DNA of 64,000 nucleotides from Pontibacter lucknowensis (GCF_900156415.1 NZ_FTNM01000003.1:372001-436000), one strand, 5' to 3'. Counted from the first letter of the stretch, positions 52,776 to 62,766 are shown. Notes: generated from the letters alone by a model not told the origin. Translations and numbers: made by a program.

Positions 52776-52811
52776 GAAAGCCCCGGTTCCTTGACTGAAA
52801 CCGGGGCTTTC
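52776..52811. terminator. Bidirectional intrinsic terminator
   Basis: A perfect 13-bp stem (GAAAGCCCCGGTT with AACCGGGGCTTTC), a 10-nt loop, shared by the convergent lipoprotein and lysA genes. Confidence 0.9.
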
Positions 52812-52835
52812 GTTTTATCAGAGGGGATGCAAAAA

Positions 52836-53981
52836 CTAGCTAAGGTATACGGCAGCCGCTTTGTCACGCAGGTTGTAGGCCGAAGCCATCACCTCGCCAT
52901 AAGCGCCCGCTGTGCGGATGGCAATCAAGTCACCACGATTAGTCTCGGGCAGCACTACCGCCTTGCCAAAGCAGTCTGACGATTCGCAGATCGGGCCTAC
53001 GACGTCATATTTGTCCTCAGGGCCTTTGCTAGTCAGATTCTCTATTTTGTGGTACGACTGGTAAAGTGCCGGACGTATAAGCTCTGTCATACCGGCATCC
53101 AGGATGGCAAAGTTCGTCGAAACACCTTTCTTGATGTACAGTACTTTGGAGATAAGCGTGCCGCTCTGGGCTACGAGTGCGCGCCCCAGTTCAAAGTGCA
53201 CCTGCTGGTTAGGACGCACCTCCAGAAACTGATTGAACAGCGAGAAGTATGACTCAAAATCAGGTATAGGCTGCTCGTCCGGACTATAGTAGTCCACGCC
53301 AAGACCACCGCCCACGTTAATGTGCTCCAACTGCACCTGCTGTGACTCGAACCAGTCCTGGAATTCGTTTACACGGGTACACAGGTTTCTGAAAGCCGAC
53401 AAGTCCGTTATCTGAGAGCCGATGTGGAAGTGCAGGCCGATCAGCGACAGGCTCGGGAGTGATTTAAGCAGAGTCAGCACATCTGGCAGTTCCCAAGCAT
53501 TGATACCGAACTTGTTTTCCTCCAGCCCTGTGGTGATGTACTTGTGCGTATTGGCATTCACGTTCGGGTTGATACGCAGCGCTACACGGGCCGTTTTGCC
53601 TTTTGCCTCAGCTAACTCGTTCAGCACGATCAGCTCGTGGCTTGACTCACAGTTGAAGCAGAAAATGTTTTGATCCAGAGCGTAGTTGATCTCTGCATCG
53701 GACTTGCCTACACCTGCAAACACCACGTGATCAGCCGGGAAGCCATTTTCAATGGCACATTTCACCTCATTTCCGCTCACGCAGTCAGCGCCAAAACCCA
53801 CGGCACGCATCTCGTTCAGGATCGGGCTGTTAGTGTTAGCCTTCATGGCGTAGTGCACCTGAAAGTTATATTTAGCTGCCTCCTGGCTGGCCTGCTGCAG
53901 GGTTTGGCGCAACAGGTTGAGGTCGTATACATAAAAAGGAGTGGCGTGCTGCTGCAACTCCTGCACAGATAAATTAAGCAT
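52836..53981 (-). CDS. lysA: Diaminopimelate decarboxylase
   Basis: Last step of lysine synthesis, PLP-dependent. 381 residues. Alanine racemase-like barrel: FYVYDLNLLRQTL, HYAMKANTNSPIL with the PLP Lys, HFHIGSQITD, INVGGGLGVDY and the C-terminal GPICESSDCFGK with the active-site Cys. The ATG at 53981 overlaps the end of lysC by 8 bp, so translation is probably coupled. Confidence 0.95.
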   Translation of the reverse strand: MLNLSVQELQQHATPFYVYDLNLLRQTLQQASQEAAKYNFQVHYAMKANTNSPILNEMRAVGFGADCVSGNEVKCAIENGFPADHVVFAGVGKSDAEINYALDQNIFCFNCESSHELIVLNELAEAKGKTARVALRINPNVNANTHKYITTGLEENKFGINAWELPDVLTLLKSLPSLSLIGLHFHIGSQITDLSAFRNLCTRVNEFQDWFESQQVQLEHINVGGGLGVDYYSPDEQPIPDFESYFSLFNQFLEVRPNQQVHFELGRALVAQSGTLISKVLYIKKGVSTNFAILDAGMTELIRPALYQSYHKIENLTSKGPEDKYDVVGPICESSDCFGKAVVLPETNRGDLIAIRTAGAYGEVMASAYNLRDKAAAVYLS

Positions 53982-55305
53982 TGCTGTTGTTCCTTTCAAA
54001 GATGCCCTCATTCAGCAGGACAAGAGATCTTTCTTTATCGGTTGTGTTGATGAGTAAGCTAATGTTGTTTTTGCTTCCGCCGTAAGAGATCATGCGCAGC
54101 GGAATATCACGGAGCGCTTTGAAAATCTTGAGGCCGGAGCCGCTGCGATCGGCAATAAAATCGCCAACGATACAAATGATGGTCTGGTCCTGGTCAACCT
54201 CTACCTGTCCGTACTCCTGAAGCTCACGCGTGATCTCAGCCAGGAACTTCGGGTTGTCGATGGTCAGGGACACGGCTACCTCAGAGGTCGTGATCATGTC
54301 GATCGGAGTCTTATACCGTTCGAACACCTCAAACACGCTGCGCAGAAAGCCATAGGCCAGGAGCATACGTCCGGATTTGATCTTGATTGCTGTGATACCG
54401 TCTTTCGCCGCTACCGCCTTGATGCCCCCTTTTCCGGTCTGCGCTGAAATGGTAGTACCCTGCGCCTGTGGCTGCATGGTGTTGAGCAGGCGCACCGGAA
54501 TGTTCTTCTGCTTAGCTGGCTGTACGCTGGACGGGTGTAGAATCTTGGCTCCAAAATAGGCAAGCTCCGCCGCCTCGTCAAACGACAGTTCCGCAATCGG
54601 GAAGGTGTTTTTCACGATGCGCGGGTCGTTGTTGTGCATGCCATCGATATCGGTCCAGATCTGGATTTCGCTGGCATCTGCAGCTGCTCCAATCAAAGAG
54701 GCGGAGTAGTCCGATCCGCCACGCTTCAGGTTGTCGACCTCGCCAAAGGCGTTGCGGCAGATGTAGCCCTGCGTGATGAACAAAGTAGCGTCCGGGTGCT
54801 TCTCCAGCTCCAGTTTCAGGTTCTTGCTGATGTAGGCCGTGTCGGGCTCCTCATTCTCGTCGATCTTCATGAAGTTAAGGGCCGGCAGCAGCACGGAAGG
54901 TATACCTTGCTCTTCGAGGAAGAACTGGAACAAAGCCGTTGACAATAGTTCGCCCTGCGCCAGCACGGCACGCTCTTCGTAAATGGTGAAGAGGTCGAGC
55001 GTGAAGGAGCGGATGTGATCAAAATGATGCGAAATCAGCTCAAGTGCCTGTTTTTTCTTGTCGTCGGTAAGGTAGAGCGCCTCTACCACCTGTTTATATT
55101 TGTCGTGCAGCGCATCGATGAGCGCATTAGCTTCCTGGTTAGCATTCTGGTAGAGCGTCTCCGCTATCTGTACCAGCTGGTTGGTAGTGCCCGACATTGC
55201 CGAGAGCACCACGATCTTCGGCGATCCATCGTTGATGAGGTCCGCCACTGCTTTCATTCTTTCAGCCGACCCTACAGAGGTGCCGCCGAACTTTAAAACT
55301 TTCAT
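53974..55305 (-). CDS. lysC: Aspartate kinase
   Basis: Phosphorylates aspartate, the first step to Lys, Thr and Met. 443 residues: KVLKFGGTSVGSAERM, VVLSAMSGTTNQL, LKRGGSDYSASLIGAA, TDIDGMHNNDPRIV, then two ACT domains (about 295-440). Together with lysA it forms a lysine operon. It is monofunctional, unlike ThrA/MetL fusions; hom is encoded separately in the met operon. Confidence 0.95.
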   Translation of the reverse strand: MKVLKFGGTSVGSAERMKAVADLINDGSPKIVVLSAMSGTTNQLVQIAETLYQNANQEANALIDALHDKYKQVVEALYLTDDKKKQALELISHHFDHIRSFTLDLFTIYEERAVLAQGELLSTALFQFFLEEQGIPSVLLPALNFMKIDENEEPDTAYISKNLKLELEKHPDATLFITQGYICRNAFGEVDNLKRGGSDYSASLIGAAADASEIQIWTDIDGMHNNDPRIVKNTFPIAELSFDEAAELAYFGAKILHPSSVQPAKQKNIPVRLLNTMQPQAQGTTISAQTGKGGIKAVAAKDGITAIKIKSGRMLLAYGFLRSVFEVFERYKTPIDMITTSEVAVSLTIDNPKFLAEITRELQEYGQVEVDQDQTIICIVGDFIADRSGSGLKIFKALRDIPLRMISYGGSKNNISLLINTTDKERSLVLLNEGIFERNNSNA

Positions 55306-55389
55306 CTAATCAGTTTGAAATAAAGGGTATAATCAGAAGATGGTCAGGTATAGCCTTTTGCAAGGTATAGGATGAGCAAAGTCTGACTG

Positions 55390-55397
55390 CAAATTTA
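55390..55397 (-). promoter_or_regulatory. Bacteroidota -7 promoter element for lysC-lysA
   Basis: TAAATTTG on the minus strand, about 85 bp before the ATG; a weak -33 (CTG) lies 18 bp upstream. The leader holds three TATACC motif copies; no lysine riboswitch is seen. Confidence 0.45.
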
Positions 55398-55445
55398 GTA
55401 AAAAGCAAAGATTTTCAGTAGAGTTATACCTGTTGGGATTAAAAA

Positions 55446-55477
55446 AGAAAGGGCAGCTTTAAAAAGCTGCCCTTTCT
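55446..55477 (-). terminator. Intrinsic terminator after the T9SS cargo gene
   Basis: A perfect 14-bp stem AGAAAGGGCAGCTT/AAGCTGCCCTTTCT with a 4-nt loop; on the minus strand a T run follows. Confidence 0.88.
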
Positions 55478-55495
55478 GTAGGAGGTTTCTTCAAG

Positions 55496-58400
55496 TTAAT
55501 TTTTCATGATACGTGTCGTCGACTCCATTCCTTCGCCTACTACTTTGAGGATATAGACACCGGATTGTAACTGGCCAAGCTGAAGTTCCAGGTTATTTAT
55601 ACCTGCATCCAGATTTAGGTCTTTGGTCATGACACGTCGGCCATTGATGTCATAGATGGTCATAGCCGCGATTTGTGACTCTGGTACTGTAAGCGTTACT
55701 TTGATCACATCACGGAATGGGTTTGGATACGCCTGTGTTGCCAGCTCACGTGCCAAACCTTTGGCATTTACAGCAATCACATTGCTGTAAGCAAACTGTC
55801 CGTCTGTGTCAACCTGCTTGAGTCGGTAGTACACGGTGCCTTGCACTGGTGTGCGGTCGGTGAACTGGTACTTGGTCTCCAGGCTGGTAGTGCCCTTGCC
55901 TTTCACAGTCCCGACTTTCTCGAAGCTCCTCGCATCAAGGCTGCGCTCTATCTCAAAGCGGTCGTTGTCGAGTTCAGAAGCCGTCAGCCATTCCAGATGC
56001 GCCTGGTTGTTGCGGACAGTGGCTGTGAAGTAGACAAGCTCGACTGGGAGTGGGATGATAACAGGAGAGTCCTCAAGGATCTCGAGGGTGAGGCTGACCT
56101 CAGTGACGTCACCTACTCCGTCTGTAAGGCGCACTCTGAAGGTATAGATACCTGTTACGAGTGCATCTGGGTTTTCGACGAAGATGTTACCATTGTCAGG
56201 GTCCAGTGTAGCTCCCGGAGGGAAAGCGCCACCAATTAACTCAGCCGCTTCGATGCCGCCGTCAGGATCAACTGCTGTAGCTAGAATGTCACCCGGTATA
56301 TACTCGTCACGGTACTTCGGCGGAGCAATGACATAAGTAGAAGGACAGTTAACGGTAAGTGTTATTTGATCCACGGAAGGCTCATAGGTGGTGCCTCCAC
56401 AGATAGTGGTTACGGTCCAGGTAATTGTGTAGGTGCCGGTTGTGAGGCCAGTAATTGTGGTAGAAGGGCTGGTAGGGTTTGTGATTACGGCCCCTCTGGC
56501 ATCTCCTACGAACTCCCAAAGGCCAGTACCAGGATCAGGTGACACAGCTGCCGTTAGGATTGTCTCTTCGCCGCATACGGTTCTGTCGCCGCCAGCATCA
56601 GCAACACCAGGTTCGTTGGCTACGGTTATGCTAGGCTCAGAAAGTAACCTCGTTGGAGTAAGGCAGTTGCCTCCTATTACCAATGCATAAAATGAGTAAT
56701 CTCCTTCCTGGTTAAGTGTACCAGTGCTAACTGGTATTACTTGTCCATTACCAACTATATCAATTCCAATCCGTGTTTCAGTGCCATCAGGTGCTACTCT
56801 AAACACATTATACCGATAGGTAGAGTTGTTCTGAGTAGCCAGGAAGATTGTGGCAGGTCCACCCACGCAGACTGTAGTAGTTGGCGTGAAGAACGGTCGG
56901 TCAATTGCCGGACCGGAGATGGTGGCATTATAGCGCGCAGCATCTATGAACTCACACTCATTTGACAAGTTTCTAATGTAAACGGCATAGTTAGCGTTCG
57001 ATGTGATATTGTTAATGGTTAACGTTATAGGTCCTCCTGTACCTTCAACTTCAGAGCCGACTAAATCACCGGTTGCCTCATTCAGGAACTGATACGTAAA
57101 GCCCGTAGCCGAGCTTGAAAGTTGTACCTGCACGTTCGAACCGGCACATATATTACTACTAAGCGGGGTGAGTGTAAAGTCAGTGGGCGGTTGTGGCAAG
57201 ATAGTTCTGGTAATTGTTTCGTTCAAAATAGCTGAGCAGCTTTCAGGAAGTTCATCCCCAAGGCTACCTGTCACTCTTCTGGCTCTTACAGAAAGTACTA
57301 CATTTTGTGACGTAGCTGTTTCGTTTGGAATCGGACCTGAAGTGATTGTAATCGGTCCGCCTGTTCCCATCACAGAACTGCCGCTGGTCGTACCATTAGG
57401 CAAGACAATGGTATAGGCTACACCTGTCTCAGAGCCACCGAGGCTGATTGTAACTGTACCGCTGCCTCCACACAGTACATCATCTGTGTCTGAGGTTACA
57501 GTAAAGGTTGCAGTGAGCGGGTTGCACTCTACAAAAAGACTCTCAATAGGCTCGCTTTCACATAAACCTGTAGCTGTTTCGGTTACGGTAACTTCTGCAC
57601 CAGGGAATAGCTCCGAAGAAGAGAATCCTGTCAGGCTCCAGTTACCATCAGGAGGAATGACGATTGGAGTAAAAGGTGTGCCTCCAATATAAAGGGTTAG
57701 TTGTGCACCTCCAGTACCTGTGCCTGTTATCGTGTTGGCTCCTTCCAGAATTGGTCCATTTATTGTCAGCGTTTCGTTCGAGGTTTGTGCTGTGGCTGTT
57801 ACAGGTTCGGATGGTTCACTTTCAGTGCTGCCAGGTGCAGTAGCCGTGGCTGTGAACGCTGTACCAGCTGGAATTTCTAGACCTGTTACAGTCCAGAAGC
57901 CATTTTCATTTACTGTTCCCGGATCACCAACAGCGTCATCCCCAACATAAACCTGAATGCTGGTCCCTGCAGGCTCTGTAGAAGATCCTGATACAATAGT
58001 GGTAGTGCCACAATAATCACCGGTTATTACAGGAGCAGCTGACTGGCAGGTTGTAACAACCGTAGTTGGTGTAGACTGGCCGTAATAAGTCGTAGGAGTT
58101 CTGGATCTTACATATAATCTGCTTCCTTCTTGTATACCTAAGTCTGCTGTCAAACTCCAGTTGCCACTGGCGTCGGCCTGAACTGTATAGGCATTATTGG
58201 ATGTTCTGACAAGGTAAAGGGGTACATCGTTCAAAAATAATGTTACAAAAGCGTTTGCAACTGTCGTACCTGTTATGGTGGATGTACTTACACATACTGG
58301 TGCTGTAATGGTAGGTGGGTTGTTCGTATTGTTTGTAACTCCATTTAAGAACGGTGCCGAAGGTATTGATTCGCAACCAGTGCCTATCTGTTGAGTTGCA

Positions 58401-59755
58401 GTGAATACTCCGTTCCCAATACAGTTGTTATTGCCCGAACCACCCCCCGGAGCGCATACTCTAAAAGTCCATGTACCATTAGCTGCAGCGGTAACTGTTT
58501 GATTACCATCTGAATTTGTCAGCAGAACCCCATTCCTATAAATTCTGATTATTGCATTTGGAGCTGAAGTGCCATTAAGTACTCTTCCAGGATTATCTGC
58601 GCTTAAGATAGCTGGTGGAGGCGTGGTACAAACTGTACTTGTCACCACAACAGTATTTGAAGCCTCTGATACAGGTCTACCAGACGCGGTTGCAGTAGCT
58701 GTAATTTGGTTCCCAACTGCGAGTGCAGTGCCCGCAGCTACCGCAAAAGACCAGGTACCCGCTTCTGTGACAGTGGTATTACCCAGAGGGGTGCCGTTAC
58801 GCAATACCTGTATCGTAGTGCCTGCAGGTTCACGGGATGTACCTGTTATCATTGTAGTAGCAGTCGTTATCGGAGAGTTGATGATGGGTGCAAAAGTCCT
58901 GATCGCACCTACTTCGTCCGCTACCAGATCATTTAGAGTAGTGGGAGGAAAGGTGCTGATAATATCCCGGTATGCGGCCATTGCATCGTAATTGTAGCTC
59001 TGGAAGTTAACCCCGGCTACATCGGCTATTACACTAAGATCCTGGAGTGCACTCTGCTGGCCCAGGTTAAGGGTGCTGCCTGCCATGCGAAGTGGAGTGG
59101 CAGCTGTGATCTGCCCATTAAAAGTCGATATCGGAATATAGAAGTCTACAAAATAATCAGCGTTTCCTCCCACAGTACTGGCAGCAACGGCACGCTGAGA
59201 AAATTGTCTGTGAGCTCCACTTAGAAGGGTTTGTCTTGAGGTGCCATTATGCTGGATCAGACTTACATCGAAGCCTGAAGAGAAAACAATCTCGTACTCA
59301 AATCCAGGGTTAGCGCCGGTTCCGGCAAAAGTATTGTCGCTGTCAATGAGGACACTGTACCCCCGCTGTGAAGGTGAGTTGCCACCAATCCGCATTCTAA
59401 ACATTAAATGTTGACCATCATAAAAAGCTTGTAATGGAGCAGGGGAGACAAAATCAGTATGGCCTCCCGCTTCTCCCCTCCTGATGTCCCCGATAGGCTC
59501 AGGAGTAAGTGTAGGCAATGGCCGATAAGGGACCTCACTCACGGCAGGACCAATATCTGAAGTTCCTGCAAATCCAGCTGGGGTAGTGGAAATATAACCA
59601 TCGTTATTAGGATCCAATATGTCTTGCCCGCCATTAACAGCTTCTCTGATAATCAGACCTGGTGTCTGCGCTAAAGCGCCTGTGATCGATACTACGGCCA
59701 GAAGGGCAGCCAGCAGGCTGTTTCGCAGCATCGAGACTTGTATAATTTTTTTCAT
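55496..59755 (-). CDS. Large secreted protein with Ig-like repeats and T9SS sorting domain
   Basis: 1,419 residues. Signal peptide (about 1-29, ending TGALAQ). Residues ~30-265 form a domain with DPNNDGYISTTPAGF and LIDSDNTFAGTGANPGFEYE. From ~290 to ~770 there are bacterial-Ig-like repeats, for example ITGTSREPAGTTIQVLRNG and VSGSSTEPAGTSIQVYVGD. A further Ig/PKD-like stretch at ~780-1140 contains GTYTITWTVTTICGG. A putative-Ig (He_PIG) repeat lies at about 1165-1235 (FPPGATLDPDNGNI). The last ~75 residues are a type A T9SS sorting domain (AYPNPFRDVIKVTL ... LQSGVYILKVVGEG). It is therefore expected to be exported and cell-surface bound or released. Substrate or partner unknown. Confidence 0.92.
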   Translation of the reverse strand: MKKIIQVSMLRNSLLAALLAVVSITGALAQTPGLIIREAVNGGQDILDPNNDGYISTTPAGFAGTSDIGPAVSEVPYRPLPTLTPEPIGDIRRGEAGGHTDFVSPAPLQAFYDGQHLMFRMRIGGNSPSQRGYSVLIDSDNTFAGTGANPGFEYEIVFSSGFDVSLIQHNGTSRQTLLSGAHRQFSQRAVAASTVGGNADYFVDFYIPISTFNGQITAATPLRMAGSTLNLGQQSALQDLSVIADVAGVNFQSYNYDAMAAYRDIISTFPPTTLNDLVADEVGAIRTFAPIINSPITTATTMITGTSREPAGTTIQVLRNGTPLGNTTVTEAGTWSFAVAAGTALAVGNQITATATASGRPVSEASNTVVVTSTVCTTPPPAILSADNPGRVLNGTSAPNAIIRIYRNGVLLTNSDGNQTVTAAANGTWTFRVCAPGGGSGNNNCIGNGVFTATQQIGTGCESIPSAPFLNGVTNNTNNPPTITAPVCVSTSTITGTTVANAFVTLFLNDVPLYLVRTSNNAYTVQADASGNWSLTADLGIQEGSRLYVRSRTPTTYYGQSTPTTVVTTCQSAAPVITGDYCGTTTIVSGSSTEPAGTSIQVYVGDDAVGDPGTVNENGFWTVTGLEIPAGTAFTATATAPGSTESEPSEPVTATAQTSNETLTINGPILEGANTITGTGTGGAQLTLYIGGTPFTPIVIPPDGNWSLTGFSSSELFPGAEVTVTETATGLCESEPIESLFVECNPLTATFTVTSDTDDVLCGGSGTVTISLGGSETGVAYTIVLPNGTTSGSSVMGTGGPITITSGPIPNETATSQNVVLSVRARRVTGSLGDELPESCSAILNETITRTILPQPPTDFTLTPLSSNICAGSNVQVQLSSSATGFTYQFLNEATGDLVGSEVEGTGGPITLTINNITSNANYAVYIRNLSNECEFIDAARYNATISGPAIDRPFFTPTTTVCVGGPATIFLATQNNSTYRYNVFRVAPDGTETRIGIDIVGNGQVIPVSTGTLNQEGDYSFYALVIGGNCLTPTRLLSEPSITVANEPGVADAGGDRTVCGEETILTAAVSPDPGTGLWEFVGDARGAVITNPTSPSTTITGLTTGTYTITWTVTTICGGTTYEPSVDQITLTVNCPSTYVIAPPKYRDEYIPGDILATAVDPDGGIEAAELIGGAFPPGATLDPDNGNIFVENPDALVTGIYTFRVRLTDGVGDVTEVSLTLEILEDSPVIIPLPVELVYFTATVRNNQAHLEWLTASELDNDRFEIERSLDARSFEKVGTVKGKGTTSLETKYQFTDRTPVQGTVYYRLKQVDTDGQFAYSNVIAVNAKGLARELATQAYPNPFRDVIKVTLTVPESQIAAMTIYDINGRRVMTKDLNLDAGINNLELQLGQLQSGVYILKVVGEGMESTTRIMKN

Positions 59756-60220
59756 AGTCCAAGTAAAAGTTTGTTATAGCATGTACTTTTTAGGGTAAAC
59801 AACACAATAACTAATAGTCTGTAAATGGTGCGAAATGGCTTGTCCAGACTACTTGTCCAGACTATTAGATTGTATTGGGTTATACGTTCCTGTGCTACAA
59901 AACTTTAGTGTGCAATTGGATGGAAATTGGAGAGGTTTACTTGTTATAATTGTATTAATAAGACGCTATATTTTTATAGAAATATCTAGTGATATAGAGA
60001 CTCTTAGCTATTTCTTGTGTTATGAGGGGTTTTAAGAATAGTGTCTTGGCCTAGGAGCTGGCAGATTGGTAAGGGGTTGAATTAAGTGAAAAAAACAGTG
60101 CAATTTTTGTAAAGGGATTGAGTTGTTTGAAGAGCGGAAATGTACAATATTTACGCTCTATAGCATGAGTGAATATAAGGAAGGTGAGTTGAGGTAAGAA
60201 TTTAAAAAATCCTTGATTTT
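59756..60220. other. Intergenic region, AT-rich
   Basis: 465 bp between the T9SS cargo gene start and the ketoacyl synthase stop, both minus strand. A 13-bp tandem repeat lies at 59839-59864. No terminator hairpin after the ketoacyl synthase and no convincing ORF are seen. Confidence 0.4.
59839..59864. repeat. Perfect tandem 13-bp repeat upstream of the T9SS cargo gene
   Basis: CTTGTCCAGACTA occurs twice back to back (59839-59851, 59852-59864), 84 bp before the start codon. A regulator-binding site or a slippage product. Confidence 0.75.
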
Positions 60221-61420
60221 CTAAACGATCGAAAGAACGATACTGGCTGCATTTCCACCGAAGCCAGCGGCATTTACTAAGATGCGACGCATAGGGCCAG
60301 AAGTGTGTGTTGGGAGTAAATTCGTATAACCTGGGGTAGTAATTTGCTGGGATGAGAGCAGGTGCAGGGCATATTGTAGACTCAATGCACCGGAGGCACC
60401 TAACGTGTGACCTATCAAGTGCTTGTTCGTAGTCAGAGAAGGTAATTTATCGCCTAATACAGCTTCGATCGCAGCTAGTTCAGCATTATCTCCGGCTCTG
60501 GTGCCAGGGGAGTGGGTGATGATCGCATCAATCTGGTTATCATCTTGACCAAGATGACTAATGGCATGTCGCATGGATCTCTGGAAATTCTGGCCCTCTG
60601 CTGATATACCTGTTTTACTCGTGATTTGCTCAAACCCAAAACCGACTGCTTCTATAATGACATCAGCTGTTCTAAGTTCTGTTGAAAGAGCTTTTTCGAG
60701 AGCGAAAACACCAGCGCCTTCCCCTAACACAAAGGTGTTTTGCCCGGAGATGCCGTAGGGCTGACAAGGAAATAAATCATCTTGTAACCTGGAATATATA
60801 CCCACCGCTTTCATCTGGGCTATGGTAAAATCTGTGAGTGGCGCTTCGGTACCGCCTGCCAGAAAGCGATTTGCCATACCTGCCCTGAGCCAAGCAACCC
60901 CGTTGGCTACAGCCATGAGTGCCGTACTACAGGTAATAGAGTGGCTGATCTGGGCGCCACCGGCATTCACAGCATGTCCTACCCAACTCGATAAATTGCC
61001 CAAAGTGGTCGTAGGGGAGGAGGAGGAGGAAAGCTGGCCTAGCTGATATGCGTCGTAATGGTGCTCAAACAATCCGGTTGCTCCTCTGGAGGAGCCAATG
61101 TTCACCGCCAGATCTTCCTGCTGAGCTGTACCCTGGTTTAACCAACCTGCCTGCGTAGTAGCCTGTATTGCCGCAAAAATTGCCAGATGCACAGAGCGAT
61201 CCAACTGGCGGTAGCCCGAATTACTGGAGATAAGTGCCTGTAGTGCTGCCTCTGCCGTTGGCGGAAGGGAAGCTACGGGGGTGGGTTGCCCTTGATGTTG
61301 TATAATAGTGATGGCAGGCTTTCCAGCAAGGTAGCCTTGAGCAATCGTTTCACTATCGGCCCCAAGCGATGACACAGCACCACAGCCTCTGACTACGATA
61401 TGTTCTTTTGCAGATTTCAA
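60221..61420 (-). CDS. Beta-ketoacyl synthase (FabB/FabF-like) next to biotin genes
   Basis: 399 residues, thiolase fold. Active-site triad: Cys in HSITCSTALMAV, His in ITHSPGTRAGDNAE and His in NKHLIGHTLGASGAL. The start is TTG at 61420; no ATG fits. It follows bioA by 29 bp, and TACATTTG in the gap suggests an additional promoter. As bio genes surround it, it may elongate the pimeloyl precursor chain or make a substrate variant for BioF (inference); it is FabF-like rather than FabH/BioZ-like. It could also be a co-located general fatty-acid enzyme. Confidence 0.85.
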   Translation of the reverse strand: MKSAKEHIVVRGCGAVSSLGADSETIAQGYLAGKPAITIIQHQGQPTPVASLPPTAEAALQALISSNSGYRQLDRSVHLAIFAAIQATTQAGWLNQGTAQQEDLAVNIGSSRGATGLFEHHYDAYQLGQLSSSSSPTTTLGNLSSWVGHAVNAGGAQISHSITCSTALMAVANGVAWLRAGMANRFLAGGTEAPLTDFTIAQMKAVGIYSRLQDDLFPCQPYGISGQNTFVLGEGAGVFALEKALSTELRTADVIIEAVGFGFEQITSKTGISAEGQNFQRSMRHAISHLGQDDNQIDAIITHSPGTRAGDNAELAAIEAVLGDKLPSLTTNKHLIGHTLGASGALSLQYALHLLSSQQITTPGYTNLLPTHTSGPMRRILVNAAGFGGNAASIVLSIV

Positions 61421-61428
61421 ATCAGCCG

Positions 61429-61436
61429 CAAATGTA
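61429..61436 (-). promoter_or_regulatory. Possible internal promoter for the ketoacyl synthase
   Basis: TACATTTG on the minus strand, 8 bp before the TTG start, within the 29-bp gap after bioA. It implies a leaderless transcript. No -33 element is visible. Confidence 0.35.
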
Positions 61437-61449
61437 GCAGAAATTAAGC

Positions 61450-62766
61450 TTAATCATGCAGAGTGGTCTGCTGAGGGGGCTCAAAATAGCGGTTGCCCGT
61501 AATGAGTTCCTGCATGCCTCGTATGGTCTGGTACACCTGATCTAATTGTGCATCAGTAATACAATATGGTGGGATGACGTAAATAATGTTGCCGAGCGGA
61601 CGCAGGATCACCCCTTGCTCCAAGGCGAAACTATAAAGTGTGTCGCCCAGTTTGTTGAAGTAAGAAGTGCCGTCCGCCTCGAACTCCACCGCCAGAATAG
61701 TTCCCTGCTGACGTACTTCAACGACTTTGGGCATCGATTTGAGTTGTTCTGCAAAAGCTGTGTGACGCTGGCTGATGTGCGTGATATGTTGTTGTGTTTC
61801 TTCCTGCAGCAGCAAGTCCATGCTGGCCAGGCCAGCGGCGCATGCAACTGGGTTGCCCGTGTAACTGTGCCCATGAAACAGGGTCTTGTGCTTATCGTCG
61901 CTCAAGAAGGCTTCGTAAATTTTTTCATTGCAGGACGTGGCGCCTAAAGCCATGGTACCGCCTGTCAACCCCTTGGACATGGTAACCATGTCAGGTTTGA
62001 GCTGTTGGTAATCACTGGCAAAGGTACGTCCAGTGCGTCCAAAGCCCGTCATCACTTCGTCGGCGATGGTGAGGATGTCGTGTTGCTGGCAAATACTTAG
62101 AAGTTGATCGAGTACCTGTGGTGTGTACATCACCATACCGGCAGTACCGAGCACCAGCGGCTCGTAGATAAAAGCGGCCACATCGCTGGCATGGGCGTAG
62201 GCTTCCAGCTGTTTGATGGTTTCCTCTTCGTGCCCCGGTATAGGCACATCAATAAAGCAGACCTCAAACAAATAAGACCAAAAGGGCGCCGTGAAGGCGC
62301 TGCGTGCACTCACCGCCATTGCCCCGAAGGTATCGCCGTGGTAGCTGTTGCGAAAAGCGATGATTTTACGCTTCGGTATACCCTTGTTCTGCCAGTACTG
62401 GATCGCCATTTTGAGTGCGACTTCTACGGCTGTAGAGCCATTGTCGGAGTAGAAGATGCGGCTCTGGCCTGTTGGCAGGATCTGTATGAGTCGCTCGGCA
62501 AAGGTAATGGCGGCAGGGTGGGTGAAGCCGGCGAAGATTACGTGCTCCAGCGTCTGCAACTGATCGGCTACCTTTTGCGCGATATAAGAATGCGCATGCC
62601 CGTGCAGGTTCACCCACCACGAAGCTACGGCATCGATGTACGTCTTTCCATCCTCCGCATACAACAGCGCTCCTTCGCCCCGGACGATCGGTATAGGGAG
62701 GGCAGCGGTTTTCATCTGTGTGTACGGATGCCAAATGACGTTATGATCGCGTTCTGCTAAGCTCAT
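61450..62766 (-). CDS. bioA: Adenosylmethionine--8-amino-7-oxononanoate aminotransferase
   Basis: Makes 7,8-diaminopelargonic acid, using SAM as amino donor. 438 residues: VIWHPYTQMKTA near the N-terminus, SDNGSTAVEVALKMAIQYW, SYHGDTFGAMAVS, IADEVMTGFGRTGR, and the PLP lysine in TMSKGLTGGTMALGA. The HPYTQ and GSTAVE segments separate BioA from other class III aminotransferases. 86 bp after bioD. Confidence 0.95.
   Translation of the reverse strand: MSLAERDHNVIWHPYTQMKTAALPIPIVRGEGALLYAEDGKTYIDAVASWWVNLHGHAHSYIAQKVADQLQTLEHVIFAGFTHPAAITFAERLIQILPTGQSRIFYSDNGSTAVEVALKMAIQYWQNKGIPKRKIIAFRNSYHGDTFGAMAVSARSAFTAPFWSYLFEVCFIDVPIPGHEEETIKQLEAYAHASDVAAFIYEPLVLGTAGMVMYTPQVLDQLLSICQQHDILTIADEVMTGFGRTGRTFASDYQQLKPDMVTMSKGLTGGTMALGATSCNEKIYEAFLSDDKHKTLFHGHSYTGNPVACAAGLASMDLLLQEETQQHITHISQRHTAFAEQLKSMPKVVEVRQQGTILAVEFEADGTSYFNKLGDTLYSFALEQGVILRPLGNIIYVIPPYCITDAQLDQVYQTIRGMQELITGNRYFEPPQQTTLHD

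Noticed and set aside
59835..60035. 66-residue frame in the intergenic region
   Set aside because: It starts just before the tandem repeat, has no promoter or conserved feature and lies in AT-rich DNA.
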